Shown here: piece after piece, positions 24,830 through 33,706 of the stretch
Layout: every line of letters begins with the position of its first letter
Numbering within the stretch: position 1 is the stretch's first letter
DNA from: Zavarzinella sp.
GTDB taxonomy: Bacteria; Planctomycetota; Planctomycetia; Gemmatales; Gemmataceae
Assembly (NCBI GenBank): GCA_041399155.1
Contig: JAWKTI010000003.1
Span: 774,563 to 838,562 of the forward strand
Length of the DNA: 64,000 bases
Direction of reading: 5' to 3'
Position numbers and translations under genes: made by a program
Notes under the pieces: generated by a model
The model's database searches: none
The model's input: the letters and a program-made list of their open reading frames with translations, nothing else
Told to the model about the DNA's origin: nothing

Positions 24830-25285
24830 CTATTCTGGATTGACCAGAACGATGACTGATTCGCTCACCACACCATGTTGATCGGTGGCGGTGACAGTTA
24901 CGGTCAGTGCCCCCTGGCTGAGGCGTGGGAACGACAAACCGAATTGACCGTTGGCCAATGGAACTCCAAACCCTGATGTGCCATCGCTAGCAGTGGCAAC
25001 GATGGTAACAAATTCTGGATTTTCATCTGTAACAAACCCTTCAATGACCACCGCGTTTGCAGTAGAATTTGCCGATGACAAATCTGACAGCACCGGTGCA
25101 TTGTTGCCAATAGGTGGCGGGGGTGCTGGAATCGGATTGCTCTCGCCCGGTGGCACTGGTTCCGGGTATTGTTGCCCCACCACTGGATCGACAGGGGGTG
25201 GGGCATAGGGGATATCAGAAGGCGCGATCCGATCTGATAATACATCAAGCACCAAGCGCTGCTGGTGCGAATCTCGCAAGCTCAT
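24830..25285 (-). CDS. Short Ig-like protein with planctomycete-type N-terminal motif
   Basis: 151 residues: the N-terminus MSLRDSHQQRLVLDVLSDRI then APS fits the LExLExRxxPA-type start of secreted proteins, followed by a Pro-rich linker (PYAPPPVDPVVGQQYPEPVP) and one Ig/cadherin-like fold (APVLSDLSSANSTANAVVIE, then TVTVTATDQHGVVSESVIVL). It ends right after this single domain. Proteins of this type are often far longer, so this may be a minimal version or the stump of a larger gene. No adjoining frame continues it. Confidence 0.6.
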   Translation of the reverse strand: MSLRDSHQQRLVLDVLSDRIAPSDIPYAPPPVDPVVGQQYPEPVPPGESNPIPAPPPPIGNNAPVLSDLSSANSTANAVVIEGFVTDENPEFVTIVATASDGTSGFGVPLANGQFGLSFPRLSQGALTVTVTATDQHGVVSESVIVLVNPE

Positions 25286-25506
25286 GGGTTAATCCTTCAA
25301 ACTGTGGACAGAGACACTCTTCATCCTATCAGAATGAATTACCATTTGTCAAGCAATTCCTTTCAAGAAAAAAAGACTTTGATTCTACTGCTGTCGAAAT
25401 TTTGTGGCAAGAGCAAATTTTTTGAGACTCTGCCTATATCTCAGCATGAATTTTTGCACTGTCAGCAGATCAGGTTTGGTGAGAATTCTTCGATTTTTTC
25501 TGCAAA

Positions 25507-25925
25507 TAAACCCAATTTCTTATGAAAATCGGTGTTTTAACGTCTATCAAGCGAACCGCGGCTAATGTAAATTCCGTTTCCTTACGCTTCTGGTTCGTGT
25601 TGTCCTTTGGAATTAATGAAGAAATTTGTCTTCTTGGCGACGTGGCGTCTTGGCGGTCGTTCATTAAAAGAAATTCCCTTGCTGGCGCTGCGGGCTATGA
25701 AGACATTTTCAAAGCGAACCGCGGCTAACGTCTTCGGCTCACAAAAACATGATGTTGAGTTGCCAACTCAAGTGTTTAGTACTGGTTTCCCGCCTTCGCG
25801 GGAATGACGGTTGTAGACACAACCGTCTAAAACCCAACCTCGGTTGGGATTGTGAGCCGACGGCTTTAGCCGCGGTTGGATCGATAAATACCAAAAACAC
25901 CGAATTTCAAACTGATTTTGGCTTA
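25507..25925. mobile_element. Probable MITE related to IS630 element A
   Basis: The two ends form diverged inverted repeats bounded by TA: the right end (25894-25925) matches the element A terminus at 28 of 32 positions and the left end (25507-25538) at 24 of 32. Between them are 350 bases without a gene: copies of a CCGCGGCTAA-GTCGGCTCAC word in both orientations (about 25720 and 25852) and a REP-like hairpin (25787-25804). This fits a non-autonomous element mobilised by an element-A-type transposase. It fills most of the 650-base gap between 25286 and 25933; bases 25286-25506 show nothing else. Confidence 0.6.
25787..25804. repeat. REP-like hairpin, third copy
   Basis: TTCCCGC-cttc-GCGGGAA followed by TGACGG, the same stem and loop as the hairpin at 5963-5980. 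It lies inside the probable MITE. Confidence 0.6.
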
Positions 25926-25933
25926 AGTGTTTT

Positions 25934-26386
25934 TTACCCCGGCTTGTGGGCTGATTTGTAACGTGTGATTGCCTGATTCAGCACTTGCAAACCACTCTCG
26001 CCGAACAGTTCTTCTGCCTGTTGCTGGGCCTGCTCCCAGGCAGGCATTGCTTGTTGCATCAGTGTTTTCCCCTCATCGGTCAATCGAAAAGGGTGCGACC
26101 GCCCATCGGTATCTGGCAGAATTTCCAGCCAGCCTTTCTGAACCATCCGTTCCACGGTGCGGCTTAGCGTCGAGTGATCCAGTTCCAGAATAGTGCACAC
26201 TTCTGCAGGCCGTGCGATGCCCATCGATGCGGCCATTGCCAGAATTGTTCCTTGACTCAACTTCAGCCCGTAAGGCCGCAGTGCTTCATCGTAGATATTG
26301 GTGATCACGCGATTCAGCAGACGCACGCGACCTGCAATGCACGATTCCACCATTGTTTCAATTGTTGCGGGAGAGGAGGAATTCAT
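25934..26386 (-). CDS. MarR-family transcriptional regulator
   Basis: A 150-residue winged-helix protein. The recognition segment is LSQGTILAMAASMGIARPAE then VCTILELDHSTLSRTVERMV, and the wing is LEILPDTDGRSHPFRLTDEG, the normal MarR layout. Such proteins dimerise and repress their own promoter until a small ligand binds. A palindrome CTTGTATATGCAAG overlaps a good minus-strand promoter upstream (26434-26462), which supports autoregulation. The divergent neighbour at 26764 could also be a target. Confidence 0.87.
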   Translation of the reverse strand: MNSSSPATIETMVESCIAGRVRLLNRVITNIYDEALRPYGLKLSQGTILAMAASMGIARPAEVCTILELDHSTLSRTVERMVQKGWLEILPDTDGRSHPFRLTDEGKTLMQQAMPAWEQAQQQAEELFGESGLQVLNQAITRYKSAHKPG

Positions 26387-26433
26387 GAGTTTGTTCTCAC
26401 ATTACCCTCCGACACTATTTCAGAAGGTCAATG

Positions 26434-26462
26434 CTTGTATATGCAAGTTTCAGCAATGTCAA
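26434..26462 (-). promoter_or_regulatory. MarR promoter with overlapping operator
   Basis: On the minus strand TTGACA (26457-26462) and TACAAG (26434-26439) are separated by 17 bases. The near-perfect palindrome CTTGTATATGCAAG (26434-26447) covers the -10, as expected for an autorepressed MarR gene whose start is at 26386. Confidence 0.55.
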
Positions 26463-26509
26463 GAAATATCTGATATGTAACTGATCCGCCAGAACCAGCT
26501 TTTTTCCAC

Positions 26510-26603
26510 CATTTGCCAAAAATGCCTGAAATATGTGTTCATTAGAATATGCCAAACATTTGCCAAAAATGCCTGAAATATGTGTTCATTAGAATATGCC
26601 AAA
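26510..26603. repeat. Perfect 47-bp tandem duplication
   Basis: The unit 26510-26556 is repeated exactly at 26557-26603. It begins CATTTGCCAAAAATGCCTGA and ends TTCATTAGAATATGCCAAA. Perfect identity suggests a very recent duplication. It lies in the 377-base gap between marR and the 26764 gene; apart from the marR promoter I see nothing else in that gap. Confidence 0.85.
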
Positions 26604-26763
26604 AGGATATATTATTATGTACAATTGGGCCCACAATGGATGGCAGCACGATGAATGACCTGTTTCGTTAACAGCACCTGTTTGTGGGAAATCAATTCCC
26701 TTTGTGCGAACCAGTTACCAATGAGGTAGTCTGTTAGTTACATTGGTAAACAAGGATAAAAAC

Positions 26764-27249
26764 ATGGCCAACACAGAAAAAATATCTCTGGCCAAGGCAT
26801 TGAAGTTAAAAAATCGCCTGGTGGGTCAGATCTCGAAATTAACCCAGGATGTGCAGTTGTATAACTCCACCCAGGAAGGATCAGAAGCGATTGATGTACG
26901 TGCACGTTTTGAACTGCGTGCCCAGACAGTAGCAACCCTGACTCAGTTGAAGTATGCCATCTATCTGGCGAACCAGCCAGTGCAGAACCTGATTTTTGAA
27001 CTGGCAGAACGCAAAGCGGAAGTGGCACTGCTTTCTGGTTTAAGCACCAAGCACGGTGTGTACAAGGAAGGTTACCCCACCGCTGGGGATATCAATTATC
27101 TGGCACAGTTCCGTAAGGCGGATATCGATGCCATGGTAAAGAAACTGGAATACCAGATCGATCTGCTGCAGGATCGCCTGGATGTGCATAACCACCAGAC
27201 CACGGTGGAAGTGGATAGTGCTGTGCTGGCACAGGAAATTGATGCGTAA
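26764..27249 (+). CDS. Coiled-coil protein resembling the DIP1984 family
   Basis: ATG at 26764 has AAGGAT six to seven bases upstream; an in-frame TTG at 26743 is less likely. The 161-residue product is helical with heptad-like patterns (ISLAKALKLKNRLVGQISKL and IDAMVKKLEYQIDLLQDRLD). The overall plan, a long N-terminal helix with LxxRxxLxxQI, then QEG, then a C-terminal helix ending DxxHNHQTTV, is like DIP1984-type proteins, of unknown function. No signal peptide or membrane segment. Remote similarity only. Confidence 0.65.
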   Translation: MANTEKISLAKALKLKNRLVGQISKLTQDVQLYNSTQEGSEAIDVRARFELRAQTVATLTQLKYAIYLANQPVQNLIFELAERKAEVALLSGLSTKHGVYKEGYPTAGDINYLAQFRKADIDAMVKKLEYQIDLLQDRLDVHNHQTTVEVDSAVLAQEIDA

Positions 27250-27509
27250 TGTGCGTACGGTCACGGCGGAGGGTTGAGCAGCACAAATAGTTTTGGAGGC
27301 CCTACGCTGCGTTAGCGTATTACACCACAGATGGGGATCTGAAGATCAACGATGGGGATACCGAGTGTCAAGATTCAAGGTTTCCATACTGTCATTGATC
27401 AAGGCTGAAAAAGCAAACCTCATTTTTTCATTACTGCTTGTGTTGTATACCTCCGTCGTGACTCTTTTTTTCAGGTGTTAGCCCAGTGTAAGTAAAGCAC
27501 TGGGGATTC

Positions 27510-28466
27510 TTACTTCAGCATCTCCTTCCACCCACAAAGATCAGACAATGCTGCGTTGCCCCCACAAATTAAGATCACCAAATGATCTGTGGGCTGAAAA
27601 CTGCCTTTCAAGCGATCTGCTGCAGCCAGACAACAGGCAGCGGCAGGTTCTGCCAGAACTTTGGCACGTTCCAGCAGAAACACCAGCCACTTCACTGTAT
27701 CTGCATCAGAAACAACCTGGATTTCCTTCGTAAACTGTCTGGCCATATGCAGTGTCATCGGCGAGACTTTCGGTGCACCCAGGGTGCGGGCAATTGAGGT
27801 GATTGCAGGCAATTCGACTGGCTGCCCGGCTGCAAATGCGTGGGCCATCGCATCCGCACCCGACGTTTCCACGCCAGTCAACTTTATGTGGGGGTTGGCA
27901 GCACGCAACGCCGTCCCCACGCCGGCAAATAATCCACCTCCACCAATACTGACCACCACATGTGTAGCATCGGGTGCGTCTTCCAGAATTTCCAGACCGA
28001 TCGTTCCCTGACCCGCAGCCACCAGTGGATCATCAAACGGATGGACGAGTGTTCTGCCTTCCTGCTGCAGTTCATCGGCACGCCGAAACGCTGCATGGAT
28101 GTTTTCCGTCAGCAAAACAGTGGCACCGTAACTGCGGGTAGCGGCCAGATAATTCTCTGGCGTGGAGCTTGGCATGCACACAACGGCATCAATTCCTAAC
28201 GTGCTGGCCGCGAAAGCAACTCCCTGAGCATGGTTCCCCCCACTGACAGCGACAACGCCGTGCTGTTTCTGTTCCGGTGCCAGCGACAGCATTTTGTTGA
28301 ATGCCCCACGTGGCTTGAACGAGCCTGTTTTCTGAAAACATTCTAATTTCAAGGATACTTTGGCACCAAAGTACGTGCTCAACGTGGTGTTATATAACAA
28401 GGGTGTTTTGGAAAGATAGGGCTCCAGCTGCTTTTTCGCAGCCTGGATCATTTCAATGGTCAGCAT
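27510..28466 (-). CDS. Threonine/serine dehydratase-like PLP enzyme
   Basis: Fold-type II PLP enzyme, 318 residues. The PLP lysine is Lys51 in SFKPRGAF; GGNHAQG binds the substrate carboxylate region and SIGGGGLFAG is the phosphate-binding loop. It is the short form without the C-terminal regulatory ACT domain of biosynthetic IlvA, so it is probably a catabolic threonine or serine ammonia-lyase, or a related racemase. It stands alone; the lactate permease gene is divergent across 284 bases with no clear feature. Confidence 0.86.
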   Translation of the reverse strand: MLTIEMIQAAKKQLEPYLSKTPLLYNTTLSTYFGAKVSLKLECFQKTGSFKPRGAFNKMLSLAPEQKQHGVVAVSGGNHAQGVAFAASTLGIDAVVCMPSSTPENYLAATRSYGATVLLTENIHAAFRRADELQQEGRTLVHPFDDPLVAAGQGTIGLEILEDAPDATHVVVSIGGGGLFAGVGTALRAANPHIKLTGVETSGADAMAHAFAAGQPVELPAITSIARTLGAPKVSPMTLHMARQFTKEIQVVSDADTVKWLVFLLERAKVLAEPAAACCLAAADRLKGSFQPTDHLVILICGGNAALSDLCGWKEMLK

Positions 28467-28750
28467 CAGTTCCGCCTCGTCAAATCATTTCCGCACAATC
28501 TTATGCCCACCTGATGCTGGGAGTTTGCAATTTTGCAAAATCGGCACACAATTTAGATCATGTGGCCTTCCTCATACTTAATGGGATGAAAATCATCCCT
28601 GCGAAAATGAAATTTCTCTCATAATGCTGCCTCACCTCATTACGGGAATCAATAAGATATTCGTTTGTCAATTAGATTGCCTGTCATTCATACAACACTG
28701 TTGACCGAGAACAGGCAACTTTATGCCCGATTGGCACGGGGACCCGCAAC

Positions 28751-30133
28751 ATGTTCTTACTTGAAATGATCCCCTTGGTGCTACTTCTGGGGCTGGTGGT
28801 ATTTGCTCGCTGGCCGCTGAACCGTGCTGCACCTCTTTCGCTGGCAGCGATGGTCGTCTACCGCCTTGTTCAGCAGAATTTAATTATTGCCGCACCACTG
28901 AAAGGGTTGTTGGTGGGGATCGATATCTGCCTGATCCTGGTGGGAGCGATGGCCTTTCTGGAGCATTTGAAAAGCAACGGTCAAATTACGCAGATTCAGG
29001 AAGAACTGGGGCGTATGACCACCAACAAAGTGGTGCAGGCCTTATTGCTGGCGTGGATTTTCGGCTCTTTTGTTGAAGGAATTTCCGGTTTTGGGACACC
29101 GGCGATGTTGATTGCCCCACTCATGGTGGCCTTGGGCTTTCGCCCACTGAGTGCCGTGGTGGTCTGTCTGCTGGCGAACAGCACCGCAGTGATCTTTGGT
29201 GCGGTCGGCACGCCCGTCACCGTCGGTTTTGAGGGATTATTTACCGATGCGGGCTTTGTGCGCAAAGCGGCATTGGTTTCACTGCTCTCTTCCTGGCTGA
29301 TCCCCTTTTTCATTGTGCGAAGCATTGTGAAGCTGGAAGAATTGCCAGGAGTGTCCTTCCGAGAACAAATCCGCCTCAGCATGCTTTTCGCGGTCGTCTT
29401 TCTGGTGCCGTTTTACCTCTGTGCACGGTGGGCCTACGAATTTGCTTCGATCATCGCCCCGCTGATCGCACTGTTCATCATTCTCGGCATTTACAAGCAC
29501 CCCCACCCACGGCGGCTGATTCTGGCAATGAAAGCCTATTTTATTGTGATTGTGCTATTAATTCTAAGCCGAATCCTGCTCGGAAAAGTAACCGAAACCA
29601 TCAACTTAGGCAGTGGCTTGTCGCATACCCTACGGCTGAATAATCCAGGAATTGTGTTTCTGTTGTATGTGCTTGCCGCACGTGGGCAGCGACATATTCG
29701 CAGCACTCTGACGAAATTGAGTCGCGTCTTCGTTGCGGTCAGTTCGCTGGCCTGTCTGAGCTATCTATATTTTGTTTCCGGCTTTTTTCACGAAATTGTG
29801 GATCAGGTGGGTCGACAGCTCTATTTCCTGCTGGCAATCCCACTTGGGGCGGTTGGCTCTTTTCTTGCCGGCAGTGCGACCGTGTCCAACCTGTTTTTCG
29901 CTAATCTGATCCCCACAGTGTATGCGTTGCACCAGCTTGATCCGCAAATTCTGTTGATGATGCAACTACTGGGTGCAGGTGCGGGAAATATGATTGCCCT
30001 GCAGAATATGGCAGCGGTACAGGCGGCAGTCTCGTTGCACGATCAGGAAAACCGAATTTTGAAACAAACGCTGATTCCCTGCCTGATCTACATTGCCCTG
30101 ATGGTGCTGTGGGCCCGCCTGCTGTACTTTTGA
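28751..30133 (+). CDS. L-lactate permease family transporter
   Basis: A 460-residue inner-membrane protein with about a dozen hydrophobic segments. The signature WIFGSFVEGISGFGTPAMLI and the block LLANSTAVIFGAVGTPVTVG are those of the LctP family of lactate/glycolate:proton symporters; a second block near the end, GAGAGNMIALQNMAAVQAAV, is also typical. It is about 80-90 residues shorter than E. coli LldP. Lactate genes are absent nearby, so the substrate is assigned by family only. Confidence 0.88.
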   Translation: MFLLEMIPLVLLLGLVVFARWPLNRAAPLSLAAMVVYRLVQQNLIIAAPLKGLLVGIDICLILVGAMAFLEHLKSNGQITQIQEELGRMTTNKVVQALLLAWIFGSFVEGISGFGTPAMLIAPLMVALGFRPLSAVVVCLLANSTAVIFGAVGTPVTVGFEGLFTDAGFVRKAALVSLLSSWLIPFFIVRSIVKLEELPGVSFREQIRLSMLFAVVFLVPFYLCARWAYEFASIIAPLIALFIILGIYKHPHPRRLILAMKAYFIVIVLLILSRILLGKVTETINLGSGLSHTLRLNNPGIVFLLYVLAARGQRHIRSTLTKLSRVFVAVSSLACLSYLYFVSGFFHEIVDQVGRQLYFLLAIPLGAVGSFLAGSATVSNLFFANLIPTVYALHQLDPQILLMMQLLGAGAGNMIALQNMAAVQAAVSLHDQENRILKQTLIPCLIYIALMVLWARLLYF

Positions 30134-30178
30134 TCAATAGAGAATTCAATGTGAAATAAAACGAGCACAAAACAGAAA

Positions 30179-30616
30179 TTACTGCTTCGGTGCGGTGCCT
30201 TCTTTGTAGCCTTTTTCTTTCGGATTGGTGGTGATAAAGATGGCGCCGTCGTCCTGGCTGCCTGCAGGGCCGTTTTTCACGTACCAGCCCCAGTTTTTGT
30301 CTTCACAGAGCTTGTTCATCAGCTCTTCCAGAGTAATCTGCTTGGCTTTAATCGTGAAGCGACTGGTCAAAGTTACACCTGCGCCGGGCAGTGGCTTGAC
30401 TCGAATGGTGCCTCCACCCGCATCTTTTACCAGGCTGGGGATTTCATCCGTAATGATGGTCCGAAGGAACACGTTGTCAAAGTCCACATCGAGCTTCAGT
30501 GGTAACTTCTTGGTGCGTGTTGCCTTGAAGCCCGGGTACTCTTTGGTTTGTGCGTCCGCCGCAGCAGTGACTGCCAGCGTGGCAGCAACGGCAAATAAAG
30601 TGAAAAAACGCCCCAT
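30179..30616 (-). CDS. Secreted small protein with secretin/STN-like domain
   Basis: Start ATG at 30616 gives a signal peptide (MGRFFTLFAVAATLAVTAAADA); an upstream in-frame start would put 28 residues before it. The 145-residue protein has a beta-alpha pattern (PLKLDVDFDNVFLRTIITDE, then ITLEELMNKLCEDKNWGWYV) like the small STN/secretin N-domain found in TonB receptors and secretins, and it resembles the short domain inside the large secretin at 57058. It is convergent with the permease gene. Similarity is weak and the role unknown. Confidence 0.55.
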   Translation of the reverse strand: MGRFFTLFAVAATLAVTAAADAQTKEYPGFKATRTKKLPLKLDVDFDNVFLRTIITDEIPSLVKDAGGGTIRVKPLPGAGVTLTSRFTIKAKQITLEELMNKLCEDKNWGWYVKNGPAGSQDDGAIFITTNPKEKGYKEGTAPKQ

Positions 30617-30799
30617 GGTGAGGTCTCCCAAGTGTAAAAACAGCCTTTTCTGAACAAAAGTATCTAATTTAGACGATTGTTCGACAAAAATAGTTCCCAA
30701 GGTTGGTTTGCAACGATGAAGAAATAGCCGTCATTCATAAGATATACACATCTTTTTGGCAAACAACCACACACGATCCGTGGTATTTTTTTCCGATCG

Positions 30800-33706
30800 A
30801 TGACGGAAAAAGATTTCCCTTCCAATCGTAGGTTGGGCGCTATAGTTGCATCGAAGAACGAGGACGCACCGTTGGCGGCAGATAATCCACCCACAATCCC
30901 ACCAGATGAACCGCTTTCACATGGGGCTGGGGACGGGGAAAATACCCCAATTCTCGATATTGAGCACGAATTGCGCGACAGTTACCTGACATACGCAATG
31001 AGTGTTATTGTCAGTCGGGCACTGCCCGATGTGCGGGATGGGCTGAAACCGGTTCAGCGACGCATCCTGGTGGCGATGAACGATTTAGGTTTACGTCCTA
31101 CGGCATCCACGCAGAAATGTGCGGCGATCGTGGGCGAAACCATGAAGCGTTATCACCCCCACGGTGATGCCAGCATCTACGATACGCTGTGCCGCCTGGC
31201 TCAGGACTGGGTGATGCGCTATAAGCTGGTGCACGGCCAGGGGAACTTTGGTTCCATTGCCGGCCTACCTGCCGCTGCACAGCGTTATACCGAAGCACGC
31301 CTGACTCCGGTTGCCGCAGAACTGTTGAACGATCTCGATAAAGAGACGGTCGACTTCATGGACAACTATGACGGCAAGTTCCGCGAACCGCTGGTGCTGC
31401 CTGCCCGCGTGCCAAACCTGCTGATCAATGGTTCCGATGGGATTGCGGTGGGGATGGCGACCAGCATCCCTCCCCACAACCTGCGGGAAATCTGCAGTGG
31501 TCTGATTGCACTGATCAACAAGCCGGAAATTACTCTGGCAGAACTTTTCCAACACATCCCTGGGCCCGATTTCCCTACTGGTGGAATTATTTGTGGCCGT
31601 CAGGGGATTGTAGAAGGCTATCGTTCGGGCCGTAGTCGGATTACCCTGCGTGCTCGCTGCGACATCATTGAAGGGAAAAAAGCCCAGATTGTAATCAAAG
31701 AAGTGCCTTTCCAGCAGACTCGAAACAAGCTAGCCGAACAGATTGGCGATCTGGTTAAAGACGACCGCATTAAGGGAATAGAAGAGGTGCGTGACGAATC
31801 AAACGCACGCTTGGGCGAGCCCGTACGCATCGTGGTCTACTTGAAACGGGATATTGATCCCCACCTGGTTCTGAACCAGCTTTATCAGTATTCGTCGCTA
31901 CAGACCACCGTCAGCCTGATTCTGCTGGCCCTGGTGGAAGGTCGGCCGCGTTTCCTGTCGCTCAAGGAAATGATGCAGGAATTCCTGAAGCATCGCGTTC
32001 AGGTAATCCGCCGCCGAACGGAATATCTGTTGCGAGAAGCCAAGCGGCGTGGGCACATTCTCGAAGGGCAGCTCATTGCCATTTCTTCGCTGGATGAGGT
32101 GATTCAGATTTGTCGTACCTCCCCCAGCCGGGAAGAATCGAAGGTGCGGCTGACAGAAATGAATGTGGCAGCTACGGTGCTGGAACGTGCCATTGGTACC
32201 ACCGCATTTGAAGCATTGCAAAGCGAACTGGGTGTTTCCACCGAATATTACATGACCGAACAACAGGCCGATGCCGTGGTGCGTCTGCAGTTGGGTCAAC
32301 TGGCCAACCTCGAACGGGATGAAATCACCCGCGAGTATCAGGATTTGCGCGGCAAAATCACTGGCTACGAAACGCTGCTTAGCTCCGAAGAAAACATCTT
32401 CCAGGTCATTCGGGATGATCTGGCAGAAGTCGGCGAAAAGTATGGCGATGCCCGTAAAACGGAAATCACCGACGCTGGTGTGAATGTCAATCTGGAAGAT
32501 CTGATTCCTGAAGATGATGTGATTGTCAGCATCAGCCACGCGGGTTACATCAAGCGGATGCCCCGCAGCACCTTCCGCACCCAGCACCGTGGGACAAAAG
32601 GGGTCAGTGGCGGAAATCGCGATGAAGACTTCATCGAACACTTCTTCATCGCCAGCACGCACGCCTACATGTTGTGCTTCACCAACAAGGGGCAGTGCTA
32701 CTGGTTGAAGGTGTACGATATTCCCGAAGCCAGCCGCACCAGTGGGGGCAGATCGATTGCGAATGTGCTTTCATTAAAAGAAGATGAGAAAATTGAAAGC
32801 GTCATTCCGGTGCGGCATTTTGTCGCCGATCAGTATCTGCTGATGGCCACCAGCAAAGGTCTGGTGAAGAAAACGGCACTGGAAGATTACAGCCGCCCAC
32901 GTGCAGGTGGGATTATTGGTATCAATTTAATGGAAGGCGACACACTCATTAAAGTGGTACTCATTAAAACCGGCGACGAGGTGGTGCTGAGCACCCGGCA
33001 GGGGAATGCCATTCGCTTTGCAGAAAGTGATGCCCGCCAGATGGGCCGCAACACCATGGGCGTACGTGGGATTAAACTGCGTGCCGATGATGAAGTGGTC
33101 GGCATGGTCGTGGCAGATCCGGATGGGATCCTGCTGACCGTCTGTGAAAATGGGTACGGAAAACGCACTCCGTTTGGGCCCAACACCGAATCCAGCCCGG
33201 AACTGGAAGGTGGTGATGATGACAGCGAAACACCAGAAACAGCACCGGTAGAGGAAGTGGTTGAAACTGGTGAAGAAGCCGATGAGCGATCTTCGATGCG
33301 ATACCGCCGACAGAAACGCGGTGGGAAAGGTGTTAAAGATATTCGCACCACCGCCCGCAATGGCCCTGTGGTGGGCATCGTTGCTGTTCGCGATACGGAT
33401 GATGTGATGCTGATTTCCAAGCAGGGGATGATTAACCGTACCCGTTCTTCGGAAATCCGGCTAACCGGTCGAAACACCCAGGGGGTTCGTATTATCAACC
33501 TGAGCGAAGGTGATAAATTGTCTTCCATCGCCATTGTTGCCCGCGAAGAGATGGATGAGCTCGACGAAAACCTGCCGGATCAACCAGTGGTCATACCTGC
33601 AGTAGAAAATGGCACGGCTGGCACGGAATTGCCCGATTCACCCACATCGAACACGGAGCCCACGCAGGCAGAATCGAACGATGATGATGCGGGAGGCGAC
33701 GAATGA
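30800..33706 (+). CDS. gyrA: DNA gyrase subunit A
   Basis: Type IIA topoisomerase subunit that, with GyrB, introduces negative supercoils. The winged-helix active site has Tyr163 in QRYTEARL. The C-terminal beta-pinwheel contains the GyrA box QKRGGKG, which distinguishes it from ParC. At 968 residues it is about 90 longer than E. coli: about 50 extra at the N-terminus and an acidic insertion in the pinwheel (DDDSETPETAPVEEVVETGE). In the quinolone-resistance region HPHGDASIYD, Ala124 stands where E. coli has Ser83, while Asp128 is kept. The epimerase gene overlaps its stop (ATGA). Confidence 0.96.
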   Translation: MTEKDFPSNRRLGAIVASKNEDAPLAADNPPTIPPDEPLSHGAGDGENTPILDIEHELRDSYLTYAMSVIVSRALPDVRDGLKPVQRRILVAMNDLGLRPTASTQKCAAIVGETMKRYHPHGDASIYDTLCRLAQDWVMRYKLVHGQGNFGSIAGLPAAAQRYTEARLTPVAAELLNDLDKETVDFMDNYDGKFREPLVLPARVPNLLINGSDGIAVGMATSIPPHNLREICSGLIALINKPEITLAELFQHIPGPDFPTGGIICGRQGIVEGYRSGRSRITLRARCDIIEGKKAQIVIKEVPFQQTRNKLAEQIGDLVKDDRIKGIEEVRDESNARLGEPVRIVVYLKRDIDPHLVLNQLYQYSSLQTTVSLILLALVEGRPRFLSLKEMMQEFLKHRVQVIRRRTEYLLREAKRRGHILEGQLIAISSLDEVIQICRTSPSREESKVRLTEMNVAATVLERAIGTTAFEALQSELGVSTEYYMTEQQADAVVRLQLGQLANLERDEITREYQDLRGKITGYETLLSSEENIFQVIRDDLAEVGEKYGDARKTEITDAGVNVNLEDLIPEDDVIVSISHAGYIKRMPRSTFRTQHRGTKGVSGGNRDEDFIEHFFIASTHAYMLCFTNKGQCYWLKVYDIPEASRTSGGRSIANVLSLKEDEKIESVIPVRHFVADQYLLMATSKGLVKKTALEDYSRPRAGGIIGINLMEGDTLIKVVLIKTGDEVVLSTRQGNAIRFAESDARQMGRNTMGVRGIKLRADDEVVGMVVADPDGILLTVCENGYGKRTPFGPNTESSPELEGGDDDSETPETAPVEEVVETGEEADERSSMRYRRQKRGGKGVKDIRTTARNGPVVGIVAVRDTDDVMLISKQGMINRTRSSEIRLTGRNTQGVRIINLSEGDKLSSIAIVAREEMDELDENLPDQPVVIPAVENGTAGTELPDSPTSNTEPTQAESNDDDAGGDE

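Noticed and set aside
31898..32662. Open minus-strand frame of about 250 codons
   Set aside because: Antisense to gyrA; no start signal or family.
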